Program-made: the position numbers and the translations under genes
Notes under the pieces: model-generated
Told to the model about the DNA's origin: nothing
Databases searched by the model: none
What the model saw: the letters and a program-made list of their open reading frames with translations, nothing else
Assembly: GCA_043817345.1 (NCBI GenBank)
Contig: JBDRGZ010000008.1
Coordinates: 1-40,942, forward strand
Length of the DNA stretch: 40,942 nucleotides
Direction of reading: 5' to 3'
Source: CAYSXS01 sp043817345
GTDB lineage: Bacteria; Patescibacteriota; Patescibacteriia; UBA2196
Shown here: positions 7,809 through 15,311 of the stretch, in pieces
Position numbering within the stretch: position 1 is the first letter of the stretch
How the letters are laid out: every line of letters begins with the position of its first letter

Positions 7809-8388
7809 AACATCTTATTTAAAATTCAAAAATACTTTAGAAAAAACAAATAAAACTTTTTTTTCTATTAATGATTTAAAACAATTTTATCAAAACAAGC
7901 AGGAAAGTTTACCAGTACTTTTATCTGCTTGGAAAAAAAGCAATTGGATTCAAAATTTAGGACAAGGATATTATGCTTGGAAATTATCAGCAGTTGATTA
8001 TTTACAATTAGCTAATATTTTGGATAATACTTCTTATATAAGTTTTGAATACGCACTTTACTATTATAATTTAATAGTTCAAGTGCCATCTGTTATTACT
8101 TTAGCTACAAAGAAAAGAAGTCGCACAATAAAAATGAATAATCAAATATTTGAATATACTCATTTGAAAAATGATTTGTTTTTTAACATTGAATTAAAAA
8201 ATAAAATTTATATTGCTACACCAGAGAAAGCTTTAGCTGATTTAATTTATCTTATTTCTCGTGGAAAAAGATCAGTCGATCTAACTACTTTAGATAAAAA
8301 TAAAATAGATAAAAATAAATTATTAAAAATCTTAAAACAATTTCCTGATTATACTTGGAAAAAAGCTAAAAATTTAGGATTAATTTGA
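7801..8388 (+). CDS. AbiEi-type antitoxin / winged-helix regulator
   Basis: A 195-residue partner of the AbiEii-like protein. The N-terminal 60 residues look like a winged helix (FSINDLKQFY, LPVLLSAWKKSNWI, LGQGYYAWK). The middle has the family's ISFEYALYYYNLI and VPSVITLATKKRSRT stretches. The C-terminal part has IYIATPEKALADLIYLISRG, the hallmark of the AbiEi antitoxin family. In known systems AbiEi represses its operon and neutralises the toxin without binding it. The ATG lies inside the toxin's last codons, which suggests translational coupling. No clear terminator follows. Confidence 0.85.
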   Translation: MNKTSYLKFKNTLEKTNKTFFSINDLKQFYQNKQESLPVLLSAWKKSNWIQNLGQGYYAWKLSAVDYLQLANILDNTSYISFEYALYYYNLIVQVPSVITLATKKRSRTIKMNNQIFEYTHLKNDLFFNIELKNKIYIATPEKALADLIYLISRGKRSVDLTTLDKNKIDKNKLLKILKQFPDYTWKKAKNLGLI

Positions 8389-8512
8389 TTATAAAAACTA
8401 ATTATTTTATTTGTTTTTAACTATTCTAAATATATTCTTTTATACCCAAATAACAACACTTTTGAGTATAGTTTTAAATTAAAATTTATTTTTAGACCTT
8501 AGAATAAACCGA

Positions 8513-8584
8513 TTACAAACAAGCCCTAGAACGACTTCTAATTGTTTTTGCTACTTTTTTAATAGCTAGTTTTGTTTTTTTCAT
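8513..8584 (-). CDS. Candidate RiPP precursor peptide, 23 residues, single Cys
   Basis: A 24-codon frame (ATG at 8584, TAA at 8513) begins 9 bases after the stop of the radical SAM/SPASM gene on the same strand. The N-terminal half is lysine-rich (MKKTKLAIKKVAK). The C-terminal half is TIRSRSRACL, with alternating Arg-Ser and a lone Cys next to last. Small peptides beside SPASM maturases are commonly RiPP precursors cross-linked at Cys, Arg or Ser positions. The basic leader is unusual, since most leaders are acidic. No known family is recognised. It is too short for ordinary gene calling, and the support comes from position, the clean start and stop, and composition. It could be a chance frame. 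Confidence 0.55.
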   Translation of the reverse strand: MKKTKLAIKKVAKTIRSRSRACL

Positions 8585-8593
8585 GTATTTAAA

Positions 8594-9898
8594 TTAATAA
8601 TAATTTTCTCTCTGATGTTCCAAAATTTCTGTACCAAAAACTGGTAAAAAATTTTTTGTTCGACCTTTATTGTATAAAAAAATTATTGTTTCATGTAAAA
8701 TAGCTTTATTAATTTTGCATAATTCTTTATTAACTTTTTTAAAACTTCCAGTTGCTAATAAGTTATCTACTGGACATCCACCACTACAAATATATTTAAA
8801 AGCACAATTTTGACAATCATCTGGTAAAGATAAATTTAACATTTTTTGTTTTTTCTTTTTATTGATAATTAATTTATCATTTACAATTTTGCCAATTTTA
8901 GCAAATTTTTCCATTTCCTTAAAATAACATAAAATAATTTCTCCTTGTTGAGTAATAATATTCTTACCTCCACTTAACTGAACACAAAAATGATCAGCTG
9001 GAAAAAATAAATTCATTAAAGGTGAAGTAATTAAATAAATTTCTTTTTGACTGGCTACGTTCAAAGCTTTTTTAAATTCCTTAATATATTTTTCAGCAAT
9101 AGGTTTCAATTCATTCGTAGCTCTACCTAAAATAATTACTTTTTCAAAATGTAAAAATTTAACTCCTAAATTAGCGAAATAATTAACCAACTGGCTTAAT
9201 TGAACATTATAGTCAGTAATAGTAGCCCGAATAGTAAAAAGTGCTTTTTTGCCCACCAAATACTTAATAGTTTTTTCAACCTGATTAGAACTCTTTTTGC
9301 CATTAATAGTCGGCCGTAAAAAATCCTGCATTTCCTGAGGGCCATCACAAGAAAGACTTAAAAGAAATTTTTCTTTGACTAACCAATTAATTTTTTCTTT
9401 ATCCAATAATCCATCAACATTAAGATGAAAATATTTGTGTTTTAAAGGAAGTTGCTTAACAAATTTAGTTACTTTTTTAATAAGTTCAAAATTTAATGTT
9501 GGCTCTCCACCAAAAAATAAAATTTCAATGTCATCTGCTGTTTTTTTCTTTTCTTCATAAGTAGCCTTAATAGCAGAAATAGCAGTTTTCAAATCCATTT
9601 CTGAAAATTCACCTTCACCACCTTTAACATAACAATATTTACATCTTAAACGACATTTATTTGTAATAATTAAAACAACTCTAATAATTTTTGGGTTACC
9701 TCTCTCAGTGCAAGGTTTACCAAAAAAATTTTCTTTTTCAAGTTTATGTTTAATGGTTTGATCTTTAATTTCTTTTTTATTTAAAGCCACTATTTCACCA
9801 GAATACGAAGAAAACACCAAAAATTGTTTTCCATCCCAAACTGCCGGCAATCCATTATAAAGAACATCTTTTTTGTATTCGTGCATTTTTCTTTTCAT
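8594..9898 (-). CDS. Radical SAM/SPASM peptide maturase
   Basis: A 434-residue radical SAM enzyme. Residues 1-75 form an N-terminal domain (GLPAVWDGKQFLVFSSYSGEIVALN) that could bind a peptide. The CX3CX2C cluster is C82, C86, C89 (NKCRLRCKYCYV), followed by the SAM-binding FFGGEPTLNF near residue 128. The C-terminal SPASM domain (about 305-405) has Cys in HFCVQ, ILCYF, DDCQNCAFKYICSGGC and ELCKI, enough for auxiliary Fe-S clusters. SPASM enzymes (AlbA, anSME, streptide-type) modify peptides or proteins. Direct linkage to a 23-codon peptide gene and a divergent regulator supports a RiPP maturase. An alternative is a sulfatase-maturase-like enzyme, but no sulfatase is nearby. The start could also be Met-5. 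Confidence 0.92.
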   Translation of the reverse strand: MKRKMHEYKKDVLYNGLPAVWDGKQFLVFSSYSGEIVALNKKEIKDQTIKHKLEKENFFGKPCTERGNPKIIRVVLIITNKCRLRCKYCYVKGGEGEFSEMDLKTAISAIKATYEEKKKTADDIEILFFGGEPTLNFELIKKVTKFVKQLPLKHKYFHLNVDGLLDKEKINWLVKEKFLLSLSCDGPQEMQDFLRPTINGKKSSNQVEKTIKYLVGKKALFTIRATITDYNVQLSQLVNYFANLGVKFLHFEKVIILGRATNELKPIAEKYIKEFKKALNVASQKEIYLITSPLMNLFFPADHFCVQLSGGKNIITQQGEIILCYFKEMEKFAKIGKIVNDKLIINKKKKQKMLNLSLPDDCQNCAFKYICSGGCPVDNLLATGSFKKVNKELCKINKAILHETIIFLYNKGRTKNFLPVFGTEILEHQRENYY

Positions 9899-9901
9899 AT
9901 A

Positions 9902-9934
9902 TTGTAATAATACTTAGTTTGTGTTATAATAACA
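9902..9934 (+). promoter_or_regulatory. Promoter with dyad operator between maturase and TrmB-type regulator
   Basis: TTGTAA (9902-9907), a 17-base spacer and TATAAT (9925-9930, extended -10) would drive the regulator gene with a leader near 80 bases. The -10 lies inside a perfect dyad TGTTAT-A-ATAACA (9922-9934), a plausible operator. The maturase on the opposite strand starts at 9898, so binding here could control both genes. Confidence 0.5.
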
Positions 9935-10015
9935 ATACAAATTAGACAAAATTTTAATAATTTATGTTTTTTACCTAAAATTAGTGCGATAAACAATAAT
10001 CTTGTCCAACAACTT

Positions 10016-10786
10016 ATGACAACAATAACTAAAATCTTTAATTTTTTAGAATTATCAAAAAAAGCTCAAAATATTTATGAGCTTATGTTAACTAAAGGTC
10101 CTGTTACTGCAACAATGCTGTCGCAGGAATTAAATATGCCAAGATCAACAGTATATTTTGAATTGGGTAGTTTGCAAAGTTTAAAACTAATTTCAATAAC
10201 TGGAAGTTATAAAAAAAGAAAATTTGTAATTGAAAATCCAAATACTTTATTAGAAATATTAGATAACAAGTCACAAGTAATTAAAGATTTAATTCCATTA
10301 ACTCAAAAAACAATTGAGGAATTGCAAGATACAATTAAAAAAAGCAGATGGAATGTTCCAGATATTAAATTTTTTACAGGCAAAGAAGGTGTGAAAAAAG
10401 TTTTAGAATCAACTAATTACGCAAAATCAAAACAAGTTTTTGGTATTATTCCTGCTTATGATATTTATAATATTCTTGGAGAAAAATATCTTAAAAAATT
10501 AGTTAAAGAAAGAATTAAAAGAAAAGTAAAAGTTAAAAACATTTGGCCTATTGGTAAAATTCCGGAATTTATGTCCAAACACTCTGAGCAGTTACGGGAT
10601 GTTGTTTTTTCAAAAGAACAAATTTCTCTTCCATCAACTTTTTTAACTTTTGACAATAAAGTAATTATTATTACTTCAACTAAAGAACTTTTTTCAATAG
10701 AAATCACTAGCCATGATTTATCCCAAGCTATTAAAATTTTATTTGAAATGATGTGGGAAAAAGCCAAAAAAATTAACTTGACTTAA
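10016..10786 (+). CDS. TrmB family transcriptional regulator
   Basis: A 256-residue regulator. Residues 10-65 form a winged helix typical of TrmB (LSKKAQNIYELMLTKG, then ATMLSQELNMPRSTVYFELGSL). A short coiled linker follows (about 85-115), then a C-terminal effector domain with the PDIKFFTGKEGVKKVLE opening common in this family. TrmB proteins, best known from archaea and sugar-transport control, bind DNA as dimers and respond to small ligands. It diverges from the radical SAM gene across a 117-base gap holding a dyad, so it most likely controls the peptide cassette. The ligand is unknown. Confidence 0.85.
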   Translation: MTTITKIFNFLELSKKAQNIYELMLTKGPVTATMLSQELNMPRSTVYFELGSLQSLKLISITGSYKKRKFVIENPNTLLEILDNKSQVIKDLIPLTQKTIEELQDTIKKSRWNVPDIKFFTGKEGVKKVLESTNYAKSKQVFGIIPAYDIYNILGEKYLKKLVKERIKRKVKVKNIWPIGKIPEFMSKHSEQLRDVVFSKEQISLPSTFLTFDNKVIIITSTKELFSIEITSHDLSQAIKILFEMMWEKAKKINLT

Positions 10787-10813
10787 ATTAAATATAAATT
10801 ATAATAAATAACT

Positions 10814-10841
10814 AAAAATCTTGCTACAAAGCAGGATTTTT
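10814..10841 (+). terminator. Intrinsic terminator after the TrmB-type regulator
   Basis: AAAAATCTTGC (10814-10824) pairs with GCAGGATTTTT (10831-10841) with one G-U pair and loop TACAAA. A T-run follows. The next gene (RNase J) converges from the right. Confidence 0.8.
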
Positions 10842-10895
10842 AAAACTTTCATAAAAAACATTGTTCAGAAATATATTTAATAATTCAAAAAACAG

Positions 10896-10934
10896 ATCCT
10901 TCGGCTCAAAACAACCCTAAAAGTCGCTCAGGAT
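10896..10934. repeat. Dispersed palindromic repeat, copy 2
   Basis: ATCCT (10896-10900) and AGGAT (10930-10934) bracket an element whose core at 10916-10933 matches copy 1 (5211-5228) exactly over 18 bases. On the minus strand it reads like the widespread CATCCTGAGCG...CGAAGGATC type of intergenic repeat and is followed by T's, so it may also end the RNase J transcript. Confidence 0.6.
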
Positions 10935-10949
10935 GACATAACAAAAAAC

Positions 10950-12926
10950 CTATACCTCAATCACCACCGGCAAAACCATTGGCCTTTTGCCTGTTTTAGA
11001 AAAAAGAAATTGACCAATGTCATTCCTGATCTTATTTTTCAAAAAATCAGCATCTACTTCTTTTGTATTTCTTTCTTCAACAATCTTCCTTATCTTATTC
11101 CTTGCTTGATTAATTAATTCCTTATTTTCCTTCAAATATACGAAACCACGAGAAATAATGTCGGGATTATGAATTAATTTTCCACCTCTTTTAGTCATCG
11201 TTGCTATTACAACCACCATACCCTCTTGAGCTAAAATTTGTCTATCTCTAAAAACAATATTTTGTAAGTTAGAAATGCCTAAACCATCAACAAATACTGG
11301 ACTTGCTTCAACTTTTTTATCAAGTATCTTGCCTTCTGTTTTGCTAAATTCCATTACAGATCCATTATCAGGGATTAAAATATGTTTATTATCATACCCA
11401 ATTCCTTTAGCTAACTTAGCTGCTTCTTTAAGCATATAGTGATTAGCATAAACTGGGATAAAATATGTTGGTTTGATAGCCCTTATCATATCAGCGACTT
11501 CACCTGCAGTAGCATGACCACCAGAATGAACATCCATAATTTCTGAATGGATAACATTATCACTTTGACGATAAATTAAATCCTTCACACGTTGGACTGT
11601 TCTTTCGTTACCAGGGATAACTGATGAGGAAAAAATAACTGTATCTGATTTTTTAAATTTAATAGATCTATGTACACCATTGGCTATTCTATTAAACACA
11701 GCACTTTCTTCACCTTGAGCACCAGTACACATAATAACTACTTTTTTGTCTGGCAAATCTAAAGTTTTTTCTATTTTAATTAACTGTCTTAAATCAAATT
11801 TAACAATACCTAATTTTTTAGCAATCTGAATATTTGTCTTCATGCTAAAACCATCAACAGCTACTGTTTTCCCATATTTTTCAGCCATTTCAAGAATAAC
11901 CTTTACACGATCAACGTTTGAAGCAAATGTACCAATAATTACTCTACCAGGTGCTTCAATAATTAACTTTTCAAGATTTTTATACATCTCTTCTTCTGGA
12001 ACTGGTGGTTTTTTGTAAGCAACACCTAAACTTTCTAACATTAAAATACTTGGTTTTTTAATTTTTGATAGATATTCGTATCCAGTCTTACCGCCTTGCA
12101 TTTTGTCATCAACTTTCCAATCACCAGGATGGATAACTGTTCCGTTTGGTGTTTCTAAAATAATTCCCATGGCCTCCATGATACTATGAGCTACTGGGAA
12201 TAATTTTAATCCAAAATTACCAAACTTTAATTTATAATTAAAAGAATTAACTAATTTTGATTTAATGTTTTTAGAACTGCCTTTTTTGTAATCCTCCATT
12301 CTACCTTTAATCATGTGCACAGTTAATTTACTACCTACAATTAGAGGGTTACCTAATTTTTCTAATAAAATAGGGGCTGCACCAATATGGTCCATATGAC
12401 CATGGGTAAATATTACTGCTTTAACGTTTTTTTCTTTACCTTTTAGATATTCTGTATTTGGGATTATATAATCAATTCCAGGCATATCTTCTTCTGGAAA
12501 CTGTAAGCCCATGTCAATAATTACAATATCATTCTTGTATTCAAATATTGTCATGTTTCTTCCAACTTCTTCGCAACCACCCAAAGGAATAATTCTTAAA
12601 TTATTATCTCCTGGTTTGTTAAACATATCTTTTTTTGAAGTATCTTCTTGTTTCTTAAAATTTCTATTAGAAGATATTCTTCTATTAGATTGACGTGATC
12701 TGTTATTTTGTTGATTTGAATTTTGTTTATAAGATCTTTGTTTTTGTTCTTCTGGTTTTCTTATTTGTTCAGATCTCAAATCTACTTCTTGTTTATTTTC
12801 TACTTTCTTTCTTGTTTGTTGTGTTGGTTGTGCACGATGAATTTTACGGACAGTACCAACTACACGCCTTTTTTGAGGTGTGTTCTTTTTCTCTCTTATC
12901 TTTCTTGTTTTAAAAATTTCTGTCAT
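10950..12926 (-). CDS. rnj: Ribonuclease J family protein
   Basis: A 658-residue metallo-beta-lactamase/beta-CASP ribonuclease that matures and degrades RNA. The first ~105 residues are a basic, Gln/Asn/Arg-rich disordered tail. The catalytic part then starts at LRIIPLGGCEEVGRN, with the metal motif THGHMDHIGA, HPGDWK, and beta-CASP motifs GTFASNVDR, MDVHSGGHAT and IPVYANHYML. A C-terminal domain ends near LPVVIEV. Bacterial RNase J usually has PVHGE at motif C; here the His is Tyr (PVYAN) with a His three residues on. The length exceeds the usual ~555 because of the tail, which may bind RNA. It is an apparent single-gene unit. Confidence 0.93.
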   Translation of the reverse strand: MTEIFKTRKIREKKNTPQKRRVVGTVRKIHRAQPTQQTRKKVENKQEVDLRSEQIRKPEEQKQRSYKQNSNQQNNRSRQSNRRISSNRNFKKQEDTSKKDMFNKPGDNNLRIIPLGGCEEVGRNMTIFEYKNDIVIIDMGLQFPEEDMPGIDYIIPNTEYLKGKEKNVKAVIFTHGHMDHIGAAPILLEKLGNPLIVGSKLTVHMIKGRMEDYKKGSSKNIKSKLVNSFNYKLKFGNFGLKLFPVAHSIMEAMGIILETPNGTVIHPGDWKVDDKMQGGKTGYEYLSKIKKPSILMLESLGVAYKKPPVPEEEMYKNLEKLIIEAPGRVIIGTFASNVDRVKVILEMAEKYGKTVAVDGFSMKTNIQIAKKLGIVKFDLRQLIKIEKTLDLPDKKVVIMCTGAQGEESAVFNRIANGVHRSIKFKKSDTVIFSSSVIPGNERTVQRVKDLIYRQSDNVIHSEIMDVHSGGHATAGEVADMIRAIKPTYFIPVYANHYMLKEAAKLAKGIGYDNKHILIPDNGSVMEFSKTEGKILDKKVEASPVFVDGLGISNLQNIVFRDRQILAQEGMVVVIATMTKRGGKLIHNPDIISRGFVYLKENKELINQARNKIRKIVEERNTKEVDADFLKNKIRNDIGQFLFSKTGKRPMVLPVVIEV

Positions 12927-13003
12927 ATATATTTTTATATAAAATTAAAAACATTAACTAATTCATTCTAGTTTTTGCATTCTAATTCCTTTCTATTATT
13001 TAT

Positions 13004-14896
13004 TTAAAATGATCTTTTTGTATCAATATACCATTCTTCAATACTTGAGAAGCGATCACATGGTACTGATATTACTTTTACATCCATCCCCTTTATTTTA
13101 TTAGACATAGGGTAGACATATTTAGGAGTATATAAAAATATTGCTGGCAAATTTTTATTCAATATATTCTGGAAGTGAATATATTTATCATGTCTTTTTT
13201 GTGGATCTGAAATCTGACGAGCTTCTTCCAAAACTTTATCTGCTTCTTTGTTTACAAAGTTAGCTAGATTCAAACCATTCTCTCCTGCTTGTGAAGAATG
13301 CCAAAACGGATATGGATCTGGATCTGTTCCAAATATTTCTCCAAACAATAACGCTTCAAAATTTCTTTTACGAATGACATCACTTTGAATCTGCCCTGCT
13401 TCGATTATTTTTATCTCTACTTTAACACCAATTGATTGCCACATTTTTTGAATTAATTGTGCAACTTTAAAATTTTCTGAACGATTAACTGTTGTTAAAA
13501 TAACTTTTAATTCTATGTCATCCTTTTTTCTAAACAAAATGGCTCCGCTGTCTTCTGTGTTTTCTTCTTCGTCCTTTTCTTCGAACTTCCACCCAGCTTC
13601 ATCCAAAAGTTCCCCTGCTTTATCATCATCATGTGCATATTTTTCAATGTTTGGGTTATAACCAATAAAGCCGGCTAAAATTGGAGCATCAATAACTTGT
13701 CCTTCGCCTCTTAGAGCTTCGCTTACTATAGTGTCCTTTTCTAAGGCATATGTTAAAGCCTGTCTAACATTTAAGCTTTCCAATGCTTTATTTTTTGCTT
13801 GATTAAAGAAAACTCCCGTATATTGAGGCAAGCTAAGGTTATAATAAGTTAAATCTTTCCTTGTTTTTGTTTCTTCTTCTAAATCTTTTGGTAAGTAGCT
13901 CATCCCGTCAATATTATGGCTCTTTAAGGCCATTGCTGCTGAAGCAAAATCTGGATAAAATTTAAAATTAATCTGTTTTAAATGTGCTGTAGGAGCATAA
14001 TCCCTGTTTCTCTCTAAAGTATATACTTTAATATTTCCTAATTTGTCTTTAGTTAAAGATTTAAATTTATATGGCCCACTACCAATTGGACGAAGATTGT
14101 AATCTGTTAATAAAGCATTAGCAGGTACAACCTCAAGCCATAAATGTGATGGTAAAATCCCAACAGTTAAGTTTTCCAAGAAAACTGCGTAGCTTTCTGG
14201 TAAGATGAATTTAATTGTTTTTTCATCTAAAACTTCTAATTTTACATTGGCAAAATTAACTGCTAAAGGACTTTTAAATTCAGAATCCTGAATTGATTCA
14301 ATTGTAAAAACAACATCATCAATTGTTAAAGACTCACCATCATGCCATCTTAAACCATCTCTTAAATAAAAAGTATACTCTTTTTGATCATCAGAAACTG
14401 TCCAGCTCTCTGCCATGTCTGGAACTATTTGTTGGTGTTTATCAATTTTTACTAAGCCTGGATAAATTAATGAAGCAATATCTTGATCAACATCATTTAA
14501 ACTTGTATAAAGAGGATTAATGAACTTAGGCATACCAACCAAGCCTTCTGTATATGCACCTCCAACAGCAGGAACAATGTGTGTAATTTTAAACCACCCA
14601 CAAATTAAGAAAGCTAATAAAGAAACAACAAAAACAAGTGCAGCAATCCTAAAGACTAACCATTCTTTTTTAGAAATTACATCAGGTATATATTTTAACT
14701 GTCTTAATTTAGGCCATCTTTTTTTAGAAAGACTAGCAACTAAATCTTTATCATACTTTTTATTCCCTATATTTTTCTTAAAAAAACTTAAAGGGCCCTT
14801 TTGTTTGAAATTTACAAAAGAAAAGGTTTTTTTAATTTTTTTAAACAACGAAGATGGTTTAATTTTGAAGCGTTTTAAAAAATCACGCGAAGACAT
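13004..14896 (-). CDS. Orphan family-5 (oligopeptide-type) extracellular solute-binding protein
   Basis: A 630-residue protein with an unusual 79-residue Lys/Arg-rich cytoplasmic N-terminus, one membrane helix (about 80-101), then an outside domain of the SBP_bac_5 family (peptide and nickel binders such as OppA/DppA). Family marks include NPLYTSLNDVDQDIASLIYPGLVKID, the YTFYLRDGLRWHDGESLTIDDVVFT motif near residue 170, RQALTYALEKD, and FGTDPDPYPFWHSSQAG. It lies 30 bases after secG in the same direction and probably shares its promoter. No ABC permease or ATPase gene is in the window, so it is either partnered elsewhere or used as a surface binder. It is anchored by a helix rather than a lipoprotein signal. 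Confidence 0.9.
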   Translation of the reverse strand: MSSRDFLKRFKIKPSSLFKKIKKTFSFVNFKQKGPLSFFKKNIGNKKYDKDLVASLSKKRWPKLRQLKYIPDVISKKEWLVFRIAALVFVVSLLAFLICGWFKITHIVPAVGGAYTEGLVGMPKFINPLYTSLNDVDQDIASLIYPGLVKIDKHQQIVPDMAESWTVSDDQKEYTFYLRDGLRWHDGESLTIDDVVFTIESIQDSEFKSPLAVNFANVKLEVLDEKTIKFILPESYAVFLENLTVGILPSHLWLEVVPANALLTDYNLRPIGSGPYKFKSLTKDKLGNIKVYTLERNRDYAPTAHLKQINFKFYPDFASAAMALKSHNIDGMSYLPKDLEEETKTRKDLTYYNLSLPQYTGVFFNQAKNKALESLNVRQALTYALEKDTIVSEALRGEGQVIDAPILAGFIGYNPNIEKYAHDDDKAGELLDEAGWKFEEKDEEENTEDSGAILFRKKDDIELKVILTTVNRSENFKVAQLIQKMWQSIGVKVEIKIIEAGQIQSDVIRKRNFEALLFGEIFGTDPDPYPFWHSSQAGENGLNLANFVNKEADKVLEEARQISDPQKRHDKYIHFQNILNKNLPAIFLYTPKYVYPMSNKIKGMDVKVISVPCDRFSSIEEWYIDTKRSF

Positions 14897-14926
14897 AGGT
14901 TGTTAATATTTATATGAAGTATATAT

Positions 14927-15142
14927 TTAGATAAATAGTCGAATAACTCCAATAATTACAAAAACAAATGCAAAAGCAATAGTTGATCTAAAAATTGTTT
15001 TTTCAGCACCACGTTTGGTTGTATATGCATCTCCACCTCCACCAAAAGCACTTCCTAAACCAGCACCACCACTTTGCATTAGAATCATTACTACCATTAG
15101 TACAGCAGCAACAAGTTGGATAATAGTTAAAAAATCTGGCAT
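14927..15142 (-). CDS. secG: Preprotein translocase subunit SecG
   Basis: A 71-residue protein with two membrane helices (about 3-22 and 50-70) joined by the SecG-specific loop MILMQSGGAGLGSAFGGGGD. SecG associates with SecY and SecE and assists protein export. The length matches bacterial SecG (70-110). A strong promoter lies at 15239-15211, giving a leader near 60 bases. The downstream orphan solute-binding protein is probably co-transcribed. Confidence 0.95.
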   Translation of the reverse strand: MPDFLTIIQLVAAVLMVVMILMQSGGAGLGSAFGGGGDAYTTKRGAEKTIFRSTIAFAFVFVIIGVIRLFI

Positions 15143-15210
15143 ATTTTTACAAATTTCATCCCTGACTAATCAGAGAATCAATTTAAAGAGTAACTTAATT
15201 TGATGAGTTA

Positions 15211-15239
15211 ATACTATCAAATATTTAAAAAAGTGTCAA
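15211..15239 (-). promoter_or_regulatory. Promoter of secG
   Basis: On the minus strand a perfect TTGACA (15239-15234), a 17-base spacer and TAGTAT (15216-15211). The start would be near 15204. Confidence 0.7.
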
Positions 15240-15258
15240 TATTACTAAAATGTACCCT

Positions 15259-15287
15259 TTGACCAAAAACAAAAAATAGTATATAAT
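15259..15287 (+). promoter_or_regulatory. Promoter of uvrA
   Basis: TTGACC (15259-15264), a 17-base spacer and consensus TATAAT (15282-15287). Transcription from about 15294 gives an 18-base leader before the ATG at 15312. No LexA-like operator is seen. Confidence 0.75.
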
Positions 15288-15311
15288 AAACCACAACTAA
15301 ATTCTCCACAT

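Noticed and set aside
8389..8512. A second precursor peptide downstream of the first
   Set aside because: No ATG on the minus strand, and only very short frames from alternative starts.
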